This document shows, one piece after another, positions 56,201-64,000 of a DNA stretch of 64,000 nt. Position 1 is the stretch's first letter; each line of letters opens with the position of its first letter. Made by a program: the position numbers and the translations under genes. The stretch spans positions 108,494 through 172,493 of the forward strand of contig JAOULX010000006.1 in NCBI GenBank assembly GCA_029881795.1. The letters run 5' to 3'. Source of the stretch: Gammaproteobacteria bacterium. GTDB taxonomy: Bacteria > Pseudomonadota > Gammaproteobacteria > SZUA-229. The notes under the pieces are model-generated. The model worked only from the letters and a program-made list of their open reading frames with translations. It was not told the DNA's origin and did no database searches.

Positions 56201-56701
56201 TTAATGCTGATGTTGCGAGTCTTTAAATAATTGCAGCTGCCCTACCATCTTATCAATCTGTTCGCCTGCCCAGTAAATGCGCTTACAGGAGGGACAGGCA
56301 TGAGAAGTTTCTGTGTTGTCATGTATTTCTGCTGGCAGATCAAGCCACATATTAATATTTAGTTTTTGCAACTGCGTATTACAGATCATGCAGCGACTGA
56401 GTGGCTTGTAGAGCCAGTCGATGGCTAAATGCTGACCGATTTGTTTAATCTGATCAAATAAAAATTCCGAATCAAGTATGATGACAGTCTCATTACTATT
56501 CGACATGCTCACAGTATCCTGTTTTCTAATCAGCAGCACTCGGTTTTCCTTTAATGCCATTTTAAGAAGTTGCTCATCGCTTAGATTAACAAATGATACA
56601 TAAACATCATAGCCGGCTGCTCTGAGCCAGTGAGCGGTGTCCTCGATATTGGCGTCACACAGTATTCGGGGAACTGACTTCTTATGTCGAAAACTTGTCA
56701 T
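56201..56701 (-). CDS. Mut7-C RNase-domain protein
   Basis: A 166-residue protein of the Mut7-C (DUF82) group: PRILCDANIEDTAHWLRAAGYDVY, LLKMALKENRVLLIRKQD as a PIN-like RNase core, and a zinc-ribbon end with SRCMICN and CPSCKRIYW (four Cys). The PIN-type acidic residues are Asp17 and later Asp; RNase activity is predicted from the family. Monocistronic, leftward, divergent from the DUF1853 gene. Confidence 0.87.
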   Translation of the reverse strand: MTSFRHKKSVPRILCDANIEDTAHWLRAAGYDVYVSFVNLSDEQLLKMALKENRVLLIRKQDTVSMSNSNETVIILDSEFLFDQIKQIGQHLAIDWLYKPLSRCMICNTQLQKLNINMWLDLPAEIHDNTETSHACPSCKRIYWAGEQIDKMVGQLQLFKDSQHQH

Positions 56702-56827
56702 AAATCATTAACATCCTGAAACAAAGGCATAGCCAGTATAATTAGCGATAACATGGCTACTATTTAGTCAATAATTTTTATAAAATAGCGGATCCCAGCC
56801 AATTGTAACGATTCTTTTACATTCATC

Positions 56828-57706
56828 ATGATCTACAACCACAAACTCATTAATGATCTAGCCTGGGTAATCAACTCACCCTGCCTGATCGCTGAAAACG
56901 ATAGACCGGACTCCCGGCTGTTACCCAACCAGTGGTTTAATGAACAGTATCAGATCAGTCAGTCATTGCTGTCAGAGCACGACAGAAACCCACAAATTAT
57001 TCAGTCGTTCCTGTCACAGATGCCAGCCTTTAAACTGGGTAGCTATTTTGAAAAGCTGATTTATTTCTGGCTGGACCATCACCCCGACTTTTCTATCATT
57101 AACAGCAACCTGATTCTCAGTCATGACAAACGTACACTTGGCGAGATGGATTTTATTTTAACTGACCATACAGGCCGCCTCATTCACCTCGAAGTTGCGG
57201 TTAAGTTTTATCTGCAAATAACCGATAAAATGCAGTCATACTGGGTCGGACCAAACATCAAAGACAGACTCGATATTAAACTCAAGAAATTAATGTCACA
57301 GCAAATTGAACTATCAAAGAATCCATTGGCAAAAAAACAATTAGAAAAATTAAACCTGCCAATAGATGAACACTGGGTAATGTTAAAAGGTCGCTTATTT
57401 AAGCATGACACACAAATGAATGCAGCTAATAGCTGGTTAACGCTGGATGATTTTAAGCGTTGTCAGCACAGCGACACCCACTGGGTTATTTTAGATAAAA
57501 CACACTGGCTGGCGACAATTAACAATGTTAATGAGCATTTTTTGCCTAATGCTATTCTTTATAAAAATGATTTAATTAATGCGATAAGTGATGCTGTTGA
57601 TAGACGACCTGTTTGCGTTGCACAAATAGATCACCACAGAGAAAGCAAACGCTTTTTCATTACCGCAAACAACTGGCAACAAACCGCACTGAACTCAATT
57701 GTCTGA
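56828..57706 (+). CDS. DUF1853 family protein
   Basis: A 292-residue protein of the DUF1853 family. The N-terminal part ends in LGSYFEKLIYFWLDHHPDF, then LGEMDFILTDHTGRLIHLEVAVKFYLQ, which has the E/DxxD...ExK pattern of a nuclease-like fold, and YWVGPNIKDRLDIKLKKL. The family is proteobacterial; its function is unknown. It overlaps the convergent trmO gene by 12 nt. The start is ATG 56828 without an obvious ribosome binding site. Confidence 0.88.
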   Translation: MIYNHKLINDLAWVINSPCLIAENDRPDSRLLPNQWFNEQYQISQSLLSEHDRNPQIIQSFLSQMPAFKLGSYFEKLIYFWLDHHPDFSIINSNLILSHDKRTLGEMDFILTDHTGRLIHLEVAVKFYLQITDKMQSYWVGPNIKDRLDIKLKKLMSQQIELSKNPLAKKQLEKLNLPIDEHWVMLKGRLFKHDTQMNAANSWLTLDDFKRCQHSDTHWVILDKTHWLATINNVNEHFLPNAILYKNDLINAISDAVDRRPVCVAQIDHHRESKRFFITANNWQQTALNSIV

Positions 57707-58402
57707 AGTTTCAATCAGACTTACCATCGCCTGACCGTCATTCACCGTCCATTTAATATTTAAATCGTATAAACACAGTCCATATACCCTGCCCGGCGTT
57801 TCTTCATAGGCCGGCCTGGGATCAAGAGCAATCGTTTCTCTGAGCAGCTGTTCAAGAGTTGGATAACGCACTTTCTCAGCTTGTATAAACCCCTCCGCCT
57901 GTTCCGACAAGCTTACTTGTAAAACCTTTCCGGGTTTGTTCTCAGCATAACTACACTGACTATCTGCAATAGAATCGGCATAGGCAATGTAGGGCTTGAT
58001 ATCGATAATCGGTGTTTGATCAATTAAATCGGCAGCACTGACATAAAGCTCTGTTTTGTTGCCCTGCCGATGAATTTTATTTAACTTAACAACCGATAGT
58101 CCGATTGGATTGGGCCTGAAAGGTGAACGGCTGGCAAAAACACCAACCCGTTTATTACCGCCAAGTCTAGGCGGCCGGACTGTGGCTTTAACCGCTTTAC
58201 CAAGATGCTGATGAAACACAAACTGCAGCCAGATATGAGAGAAGCCTTCAAGTTCACGAATATAATCCTCGTGATTATAGGGTGGCAGTAATTCTATTAT
58301 CGCTTCCGCATTGTCTGATAAACCGGATTGTCGTGGTGTACCAAACTTTTCTTTATAACAGCTGTGAACAATCGCTATGGTATTAAAGTGAAATGTCTCC
58401 AT
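57695..58402 (-). CDS. trmO: tRNA m6t6A37 methyltransferase TrmO
   Basis: A 235-residue TrmO (TsaA) that methylates the N6-threonylcarbamoyl adenosine at position 37 of tRNAs. Visible motifs are CYKEKFGTPRQSGL, LEGFSHIWLQFVFHQH, VRPPRLGGNKRVGVFASRSPFRPNPIGLSVVKL (family signature) and DQTPIIDIKPYIAYADS. The C-terminal domain (about 160-230) is the usual accessory part. It is 4 nt downstream of the alcohol dehydrogenase gene in the same direction. Confidence 0.95.
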   Translation of the reverse strand: METFHFNTIAIVHSCYKEKFGTPRQSGLSDNAEAIIELLPPYNHEDYIRELEGFSHIWLQFVFHQHLGKAVKATVRPPRLGGNKRVGVFASRSPFRPNPIGLSVVKLNKIHRQGNKTELYVSAADLIDQTPIIDIKPYIAYADSIADSQCSYAENKPGKVLQVSLSEQAEGFIQAEKVRYPTLEQLLRETIALDPRPAYEETPGRVYGLCLYDLNIKWTVNDGQAMVSLIETSDN

Positions 58403-58406
58403 TAAT

Positions 58407-59603
58407 TTATCGGCTCAGGCGCTTAAAAACAATATTTCGTATTTCATCATCGGTCAGCACAATCGGGTTTGTCTGCATACTACTACCACGACTATTACCC
58501 ACAATATGTTCCAGATGATCGATACGGATGCCGTATTCTTTTAAATACGGCAAATCCATCTTCTCTGTCCAGTCGTATAAAATATCAAGTAATGATTGAT
58601 GCGATTGATCATCAGACAGCTCACTATCGTTAGCCAGCAGCCGTCCGAGATGAGCATATTTTTGTAGGGCTGAGTTGTCCGCATCGCGGTTTTTCATTGC
58701 GGCAATATTAACTGCCGTGGCTTCAGCGACAAGCGTGCCACAAACTGTGCCATGAGGAATCGGGAAGAAAGCTCCCAGCGGAGATGCCAGCCCATGTACT
58801 GAGCCTAAACCAGTTTGCGCCAGATTGATGCCCGACAATAATGAAGCATAAGCCATCTTGCTTCTGTTCTCATTTGAGTTATCACCCTGATACCAGGGCA
58901 ACAAGGCCTCACTCAGTGCTTCAATACCACTTAGCGCCAGTGCATCCGTCATCGCATTGGAACGACTTGATACATACGATTCCATTAACTGCGTCAGCGC
59001 ATCCATCCCGTTTGCGGCAATCAGGGACTGAGAGCACGTCGATAATAAGTCCGGATCAATAATCGCGTAATCGGGTATTAACTGCTGATCACGAAATGAT
59101 TTTTTAAAGCCGTCATAAGCCTGTACGCTTAGCACGGCATTTTTAGTCGCTTCACTACCTGTCCCCGCCGTTGTGGGAACCGCAATAAACGGTACAGCTG
59201 GCCCTTGGTAATTGAGTTCAGGCCCCACCCCTTCAAGGAAATCCATCACAGAATGATCAAGCCGAAGCAAACCGGCAATCGCCTTACCCGCATCCAGTGC
59301 ACTACCGCCACCGATGGCAACCACAACATCAATAGACTGCTGCTTATAATCCTGCACCAATTCATCGATTAAATCCGGTGATGGCTCTGTCATTATCGGA
59401 CACAGCGAATAAGTAAACTGATATTGAGAAAAAACCTTTTCCAGTGCCTTCCAGCTTGCCGATTCGATAAAACTACTGGCACCTGTCACCAGCAACACCT
59501 TCTTACCATAGCCATCAATAATAGATGGCAGCTTATCAATACTACCGGCACCAAATTCTATTTGTGGCAATGAACTGATGGAAAACGAATTTAAATTAAA
59601 CAT
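58407..59603 (-). CDS. iron-containing alcohol dehydrogenase
   Basis: A 398-residue group III (Fe-dependent) alcohol dehydrogenase. N-terminal IEFGAGSIDKLPSII, the NAD-binding AIGGGSALDAGKAIAG, VPTTAGTGSEAT, and metal ligands in IAANGMDALTQLMESYVS, GSVHGLASPLGAFFPIPHGTVCG (two His). The substrate cannot be predicted beyond a short alcohol or aldehyde. It is co-oriented with trmO (3-nt gap), which is a mixed function pair. The upstream 222-nt gap (59604-59825) has no gene. Confidence 0.94.
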   Translation of the reverse strand: MFNLNSFSISSLPQIEFGAGSIDKLPSIIDGYGKKVLLVTGASSFIESASWKALEKVFSQYQFTYSLCPIMTEPSPDLIDELVQDYKQQSIDVVVAIGGGSALDAGKAIAGLLRLDHSVMDFLEGVGPELNYQGPAVPFIAVPTTAGTGSEATKNAVLSVQAYDGFKKSFRDQQLIPDYAIIDPDLLSTCSQSLIAANGMDALTQLMESYVSSRSNAMTDALALSGIEALSEALLPWYQGDNSNENRSKMAYASLLSGINLAQTGLGSVHGLASPLGAFFPIPHGTVCGTLVAEATAVNIAAMKNRDADNSALQKYAHLGRLLANDSELSDDQSHQSLLDILYDWTEKMDLPYLKEYGIRIDHLEHIVGNSRGSSMQTNPIVLTDDEIRNIVFKRLSR

Positions 59604-59825
59604 ATCTGTCTCACAGTGGATAATGCTGAAATTATACTGACTATGATAGAGAATGTATTTTGTTTTTATGTTTTAACAAATTATAAGATGTGATACTCCC
59701 AACTTACATTTCACAGACATTTGTTATCAAAATCATTCGTGTAGATTTTTATTTATATAACGTGAGTTCTCTAACGTTAATCGGCATCTAGTAATTTGCT
59801 CTCATACTTCTTTTATAACTTCAGT

Positions 59826-62800
59826 CTAAGCTAGCTTTGTTTTGATCTTGCTACCCATAGTAGAACTCGTGACATCGATTCTTAGTGCCATTTGTTCTTT
59901 TAATTCAGATACATGAGAGATAATACCAATTGTTCGCCCTTTTGACTGTAGGTCAATCAGTGTTTTTATCGCTAAATCTAATGAATCTTGATCCAGGCTA
60001 CCAAAGCCTTCATCTATAAAGAGTGTATCCAGCCTGATGCCTCCCGAATATGCCTGAACTACATCTGATAAACCCAATGCTAATGAAAGTGCCGCCATGA
60101 AGGACTCGCCACCAGAGAGTGTGGCAACAGATCTTGTTTTACCGCTATAGCCATCTTCGACTTCCAGTTCCAGCCCCGATGCTTTGTTACCCTTGGCACG
60201 ATCTTCTTTACGCAGTAATTGATAGCGTCCATTGGTCATTATGCTGAGGCGTTGTGAGGCTTGTATCAGCACATCATCCAGCAACACGCTTAATACAAAG
60301 CGTTGCAGGCTGATTTTGTTACCTGTCTGGCCATTAGCTACATCACTTAGTGTGCCCACAATTTTATATTGGGCTTCAAGCTCTGCATTTTCTTGATGGG
60401 CTTTATTTAGTTTGGCCTGAACGGATTTTATTGAATTATTTCGTTCTTCGAGTTTTCGCCATGCGGTTTCTGCATTGCTAAATAATTCGTTTTTATCTGC
60501 AAGTGTTGACTCAATGGTTTCAAGATCCGGTTTACTCTTTTTAGCGAGATCCGTTTCTAATTGCTTTACCACTGCCTTTAAACTATCCAGCTCAGATTGA
60601 TAGCTATCAATCGCTTGCTTAAGTGTTTTTTGTTCGTCATCAGATAACAAGGCCCGCTTAAATACTTCGATAGTATTAAAGTCACTGCTGGCTAATGCCG
60701 TTGACCAGTTATTATCTGCTTGCGCTGTTTTTTGTTTTTGGTCTTCTAATTGCGCCGTTACAGCTTCATGCTTTGTGTTTGATTTGTCCATCTCTGAGCG
60801 GCTCTGAGCAACATCGGCTTCTGCCTGAGTTAATGCATTGCTCAAAGTTGATATCGAATCCTCGATTTTAGCCAATTCTGCTGTTAGCACATTTGCATCA
60901 CGATAATTTTCCGGAATTTGTTTTTCGAATTGCTGTACATTGGTACGCGACTGTACATACTGCTCATTAACAGACCTGACTGTTTCATCGAACGTTGCAA
61001 TAGCCGTGTCGACATCTGTCATTAGCTTTTTAATGTCGGAGATTCGGTTATTGATGGTTCCCAGTTGGTCTTTTTTATCAATGAGTACTTGGACGTCTTT
61101 TTCCATAGTTTTGAAGACAGCATCCAGTTCATCAGTTGTCTGATTTGCTAAATCCTGCAACTGTTCTTCAAGGCGTTTAATTTCTTTTGAGTTTGCTGTT
61201 AACTCTACTTTGTCTTTTTCTAACTTTGCAGCGCTGGCTTCCATGTTATTACGCGCAGCGTCTTCCTCTTTGCGCGCCTGATCAACTTCCTGCTTAGTAA
61301 TTAGCTGCACATCACCGTTAGCATTAGCCGGATTAGGATGCTCTTTGCTGCCACAAACTGAACAGGGTTCATTATCCTGCAATTCCTGAGCTAGCAAGGC
61401 TGCCTGGCCTTTATGCCATGACAATTCAGTTTGTCGGGCATGTTTCTGTACAGTATCAAATTTGCCTTTTACTGTTTCGTATTCGGTTTGAGAGTCAGAC
61501 TGTTTGTGGCTTAGCTGGTTATTGTTTTTTCGTAATAGCTCCAGCTCATTTCTTTGGCTGACTTGCTGACTGAGTTTATCAAGCGCTATTTGTTTGTCGG
61601 CTAGTGCTTCCAGTTCTTTGGTGATGCCAGCCGCTTTTGTTTCCAGTTCTGCTGATTCTTTAGTGAGTGCTTGTTGTTCCGACTTCTTTGATGCCAGGTT
61701 TTCTTGGCTGGTAGCCAGTTCTGATTCACTCTCTTTTAACTGTTTAGTGGCAGCCGATAATTCTTTAATTTTGTCCTGATATTGACTCAGTTCTAATTGT
61801 TGTTTTTTTAGGCCATCGACTTTGAGGTGATCTTGTTTGGCTTGGTTAAGTGTTTTTTCTGCTGTTGCATGATTGTTAGTCGCAACATTTTTATCGGCAT
61901 TACATTGCTCAAGTTGTTGACTAATATTTTTTAGCGTTATATTTTCAGCTAATTGTTGCTCATAAACATGCTGTATTTTTTGAGCCGATAGTGCATATAC
62001 TAACGTGTTTTGTTTAAGCTTAAAGCTAGGCTCTTGTTCCTGCTTAGTTTTTAACTCAGCTTGCTTTTTATCAAGGTTATCAAAGCGTGTTATTAACTCT
62101 ACCGCTTTATCTTTCACTGTATTGGCTGTTTTAAGCTGTTTTGATGCTTCCTCTTTGTTGGTAAGAGCGACTGATAACTCCGGCTGAAGTTGTTCCATTT
62201 CTTCGAGTAATTGCGCTTCTGAATTAACCTCAGCGGTCTCCAGCATGCCTTTAATTTTATTTTGATGCTTTTCGACTGCCTGCCTGATACCGGAGGCTTG
62301 TGATTTTAATTGATCTTCTATACGTTTATAAATTTGGGTTTGGAATAACTGACTAAATATTTCTTCACGTTTTTTTGAGTCTGCTATTAATAGCTCACGG
62401 AACTTACCCTGTGGCAATACCATCACTTGTCTGAATTGCTCTACTTCAAGCCCGATCAGATCCGTTATATAGACAGTTGCCTCATTGACTTTTTTGGCTA
62501 CCAGAAGTTCTCCTTCGTCTGTACCGTCAAGGAACCATAATTGCGCTTCTGTTTGATGGGTGGTGCTGCCCTCTCCACTTTTTTTAGGCCGATCTTGCAT
62601 GGGTATTCTACGAATGCGATAGCTTTTATCACCCAGACTAAAATCAAGAATGATCTCCGTTATCAGGCTATCATCAGCATGGTCACAACGCATTTGCGCC
62701 GCTTCGCGTTCATTTCCCGTGGTCTGACCATATAAGGCAAAACAAATGGCGTCGAGTATCGAGCTTTTACCCGCGCCGGTTGTGCCGTTGATTAAGAATA

Positions 62801-62888
62801 ACGGGTTATCACCCAATGACGTGAAATCAATGGTTTCTGTGCCAGAGAAAGGCCCGAATGCCTGGATAGATAAATTTAGGGGCTTCAA
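59826..62888 (-). CDS. sbcC: exonuclease subunit SbcC
   Basis: A 1020-residue SMC-like ATPase, typical for SbcC (E. coli 1048). Walker A is NGTTGAGKSS (about 34-43), two long coiled coils flank a zinc hook CSVCGSKEHP near residue 510, and the C-terminal part has the signature TLSGGESFMAALSLALGLSDVVQ and Walker B DTLFIDEGFGSLD. With SbcD it cleaves hairpins and ends of double-stranded DNA, so inverted repeats are substrates. It overlaps sbcD by 4 nt (ATGA), so the pair is translated together. Confidence 0.97.
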   Translation of the reverse strand: MKPLNLSIQAFGPFSGTETIDFTSLGDNPLFLINGTTGAGKSSILDAICFALYGQTTGNEREAAQMRCDHADDSLITEIILDFSLGDKSYRIRRIPMQDRPKKSGEGSTTHQTEAQLWFLDGTDEGELLVAKKVNEATVYITDLIGLEVEQFRQVMVLPQGKFRELLIADSKKREEIFSQLFQTQIYKRIEDQLKSQASGIRQAVEKHQNKIKGMLETAEVNSEAQLLEEMEQLQPELSVALTNKEEASKQLKTANTVKDKAVELITRFDNLDKKQAELKTKQEQEPSFKLKQNTLVYALSAQKIQHVYEQQLAENITLKNISQQLEQCNADKNVATNNHATAEKTLNQAKQDHLKVDGLKKQQLELSQYQDKIKELSAATKQLKESESELATSQENLASKKSEQQALTKESAELETKAAGITKELEALADKQIALDKLSQQVSQRNELELLRKNNNQLSHKQSDSQTEYETVKGKFDTVQKHARQTELSWHKGQAALLAQELQDNEPCSVCGSKEHPNPANANGDVQLITKQEVDQARKEEDAARNNMEASAAKLEKDKVELTANSKEIKRLEEQLQDLANQTTDELDAVFKTMEKDVQVLIDKKDQLGTINNRISDIKKLMTDVDTAIATFDETVRSVNEQYVQSRTNVQQFEKQIPENYRDANVLTAELAKIEDSISTLSNALTQAEADVAQSRSEMDKSNTKHEAVTAQLEDQKQKTAQADNNWSTALASSDFNTIEVFKRALLSDDEQKTLKQAIDSYQSELDSLKAVVKQLETDLAKKSKPDLETIESTLADKNELFSNAETAWRKLEERNNSIKSVQAKLNKAHQENAELEAQYKIVGTLSDVANGQTGNKISLQRFVLSVLLDDVLIQASQRLSIMTNGRYQLLRKEDRAKGNKASGLELEVEDGYSGKTRSVATLSGGESFMAALSLALGLSDVVQAYSGGIRLDTLFIDEGFGSLDQDSLDLAIKTLIDLQSKGRTIGIISHVSELKEQMALRIDVTSSTMGSKIKTKLA

Positions 62889-64000
62889 ATGCTTTCCCCT
62901 TTCGCTTTATGAATGCCTGCTATGGTTTCTGTGATTGCCTTGTCCTGATCTTCTGACAATTCCTGACCGGAAATTTGTACAAAAAAATCACGAAACATTT
63001 CAAGCTCACCGCGTTTTAATTTTTCACGGCTCATTTGTTGTTCACCGGTTTCTAACATGCCGGGTTTTTCCAGGTGCAGCACATTGGGATAGACTTCTCG
63101 CAACTTGTTCATCGGGTCGAGAATGGCGTGGCGGTCGGTCAGGCGAACTAATACATAATCATCGTTATGCGGATCGACCTTGCCCTGCTCTATGATGCTA
63201 TTTATCTCACCTTCGAGGATACGCATATCACGCAATGGCGTGAGTGGCAGATGCCGGGTCGATAACAGACCTGTTGCATCCATCTCTACCAGCGTCACGC
63301 CTTTCTTTTGGTTCTGTTCCGAGAAACTGTATTTGAGCAGTGAGCCTGAATAGCGAATATGTTCTTCACCTTTGTACTGCGGGCTGTGTAAATGACCGAG
63401 CGCGACATAATCGAATTCTGCAAACGGTGCATAACTTACTCTGTCTGCACCACCAATAGACAATGGCCGTTCTGAATCTGATTCTTCTGCACCATCAATA
63501 AAACAATGACTGATAATGACATTGACAGCCTTATCATCTTTAACTGTTTTAATTTGATTAACTAAATAGGTATGCGCTTCATCATGGTTTGAGACTTCCG
63601 CATCGAACTGGTTTCGCACTGTTTCAGGATCGTTATAAGGAATGCCATAGAAAGTCACATCACAGTCTGAGCCTGAGATGATGACCGGCTCGGTGATTTG
63701 TTGCATATCGCCGATGATATGCAACCCTGCTTTACGCAGCTGTCTTGAACCAAAGCGTAATCTTTCGGCACCGTCATGATTACCGGGAATCATGATCACT
63801 GGCACTGACATCTGTTCACAAATTTGGTTTATGACATTATCAAGCAACTCAACTGCTGCTGCCGGCGGTACTGAGCGATCATAAATATCACCGGCGATAA
63901 TGACGGCATCAACAGCTTCCTGCTCAATATAGCCGATAAGCTGATCAAGCACGTGTTTCTGATCGTCTAGTAAAGACACATTGTGAAATTGACGACCGAT
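62885..64000 (-). CDS. sbcD: exonuclease subunit SbcD (5' end outside window)
   Basis: The calcineurin-like nuclease partner of SbcC; 371 codons are visible and reading continues off the right edge (IGRQFHNV before MSLLDDQ), so the first dozen residues with the initial DWHLG motif are missing. Metal-site motifs: AVIIAGDIYDRS, IPGNHDGAERL, VIISHCFIDG and DYVALGHLHSPQ. It makes the manganese-dependent exo/endonuclease active in the SbcCD complex. The internal ATG at 63979 is not the true start. Confidence 0.96.
   Translation of the reverse strand: MGRQFHNVSLLDDQKHVLDQLIGYIEQEAVDAVIIAGDIYDRSVPPAAAVELLDNVINQICEQMSVPVIMIPGNHDGAERLRFGSRQLRKAGLHIIGDMQQITEPVIISGSDCDVTFYGIPYNDPETVRNQFDAEVSNHDEAHTYLVNQIKTVKDDKAVNVIISHCFIDGAEESDSERPLSIGGADRVSYAPFAEFDYVALGHLHSPQYKGEEHIRYSGSLLKYSFSEQNQKKGVTLVEMDATGLLSTRHLPLTPLRDMRILEGEINSIIEQGKVDPHNDDYVLVRLTDRHAILDPMNKLREVYPNVLHLEKPGMLETGEQQMSREKLKRGELEMFRDFFVQISGQELSEDQDKAITETIAGIHKAKGESI

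Overview
The window reads as a stretch of a gammaproteobacterial chromosome, moderately AT-rich by eye and densely coding on both strands. The assignment rests on gene content: CmoM, SlyD, the queA-tgt-yajC-secD-secF run, a CsiV-type lipid-anchoring/envelope gene directly behind mfd, TrmO, DUF1853, DUF2288, a YgiQ radical-SAM protein and a Bat/MoxR cluster. It does not look like an enteric. No rRNA, tRNA, CRISPR array, prophage or intact insertion sequence was found. Both ends cut through coding sequence or its edge: sbcD runs off the right end.

Layout. 0-3.4 kb: small conserved proteins (DUF1244, DUF2288) and ygiQ. 3.6-7.2 kb: a PhnD-type lipoprotein co-transcribed with a large hybrid histidine kinase. 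7.3-16.8 kb: AsrA/Lon-like protease, cmoM, a GGDEF-EAL protein, slyD, a double-thioredoxin periplasmic protein, a DUF523 protein and msrA. 16.8-20.3 kb: a leftward signalling cluster (receiver, CheC, hybrid kinase) with a solitary PstS-like protein upstream. 20.7-26.8 kb: DUF1269, then queA-tgt and yajC-secD-secF. 26.9-27.9 kb: a MerR-type regulator with the mercury-binding cysteine pattern, divergent from an exported DsrE-like protein. 28.1-32.7 kb: promoter, cyclic-di-GMP-I riboswitch, intrinsic terminator, then a 1446-residue exported repeat protein with a GlyGly-CTERM-like tail. 32.7-33.5 kb: a gene-poor scar with an IS256-family transposase remnant, a tiny ORF behind an excellent ribosome binding site, and several long perfect inverted repeats. 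33.5-36.9 kb: leftward zinc/manganese-type uptake genes (permease, binding protein, outer-membrane protein, small Cys/His protein) with no ATPase. 37.5-43.9 kb: a seven-gene MoxR-DUF58-VWA-VWA-TPR-BatD operon. 44-53.8 kb: mfd, csiV, acyltransferases, LonN-like and Sel1 proteins, thioredoxin-like and HDOD proteins. 54-64 kb: lytic transglycosylase, Mut7-C protein, DUF1853, trmO, iron alcohol dehydrogenase, sbcC and sbcD.

The most interesting unit is the complete regulatory chain at 28.1-32.7 kb: a recognisable sigma-70 promoter starts a c-di-GMP-I aptamer followed by an AT-rich terminator, which together should gate one very large surface protein according to c-di-GMP level. A GGDEF-EAL enzyme with intact motifs lies 15 kb upstream. 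Second in interest are the scar at 32.7-33.5 kb next to an ATPase-less metal transporter, and the solitary MerR/DsrE pair with a dyad operator.
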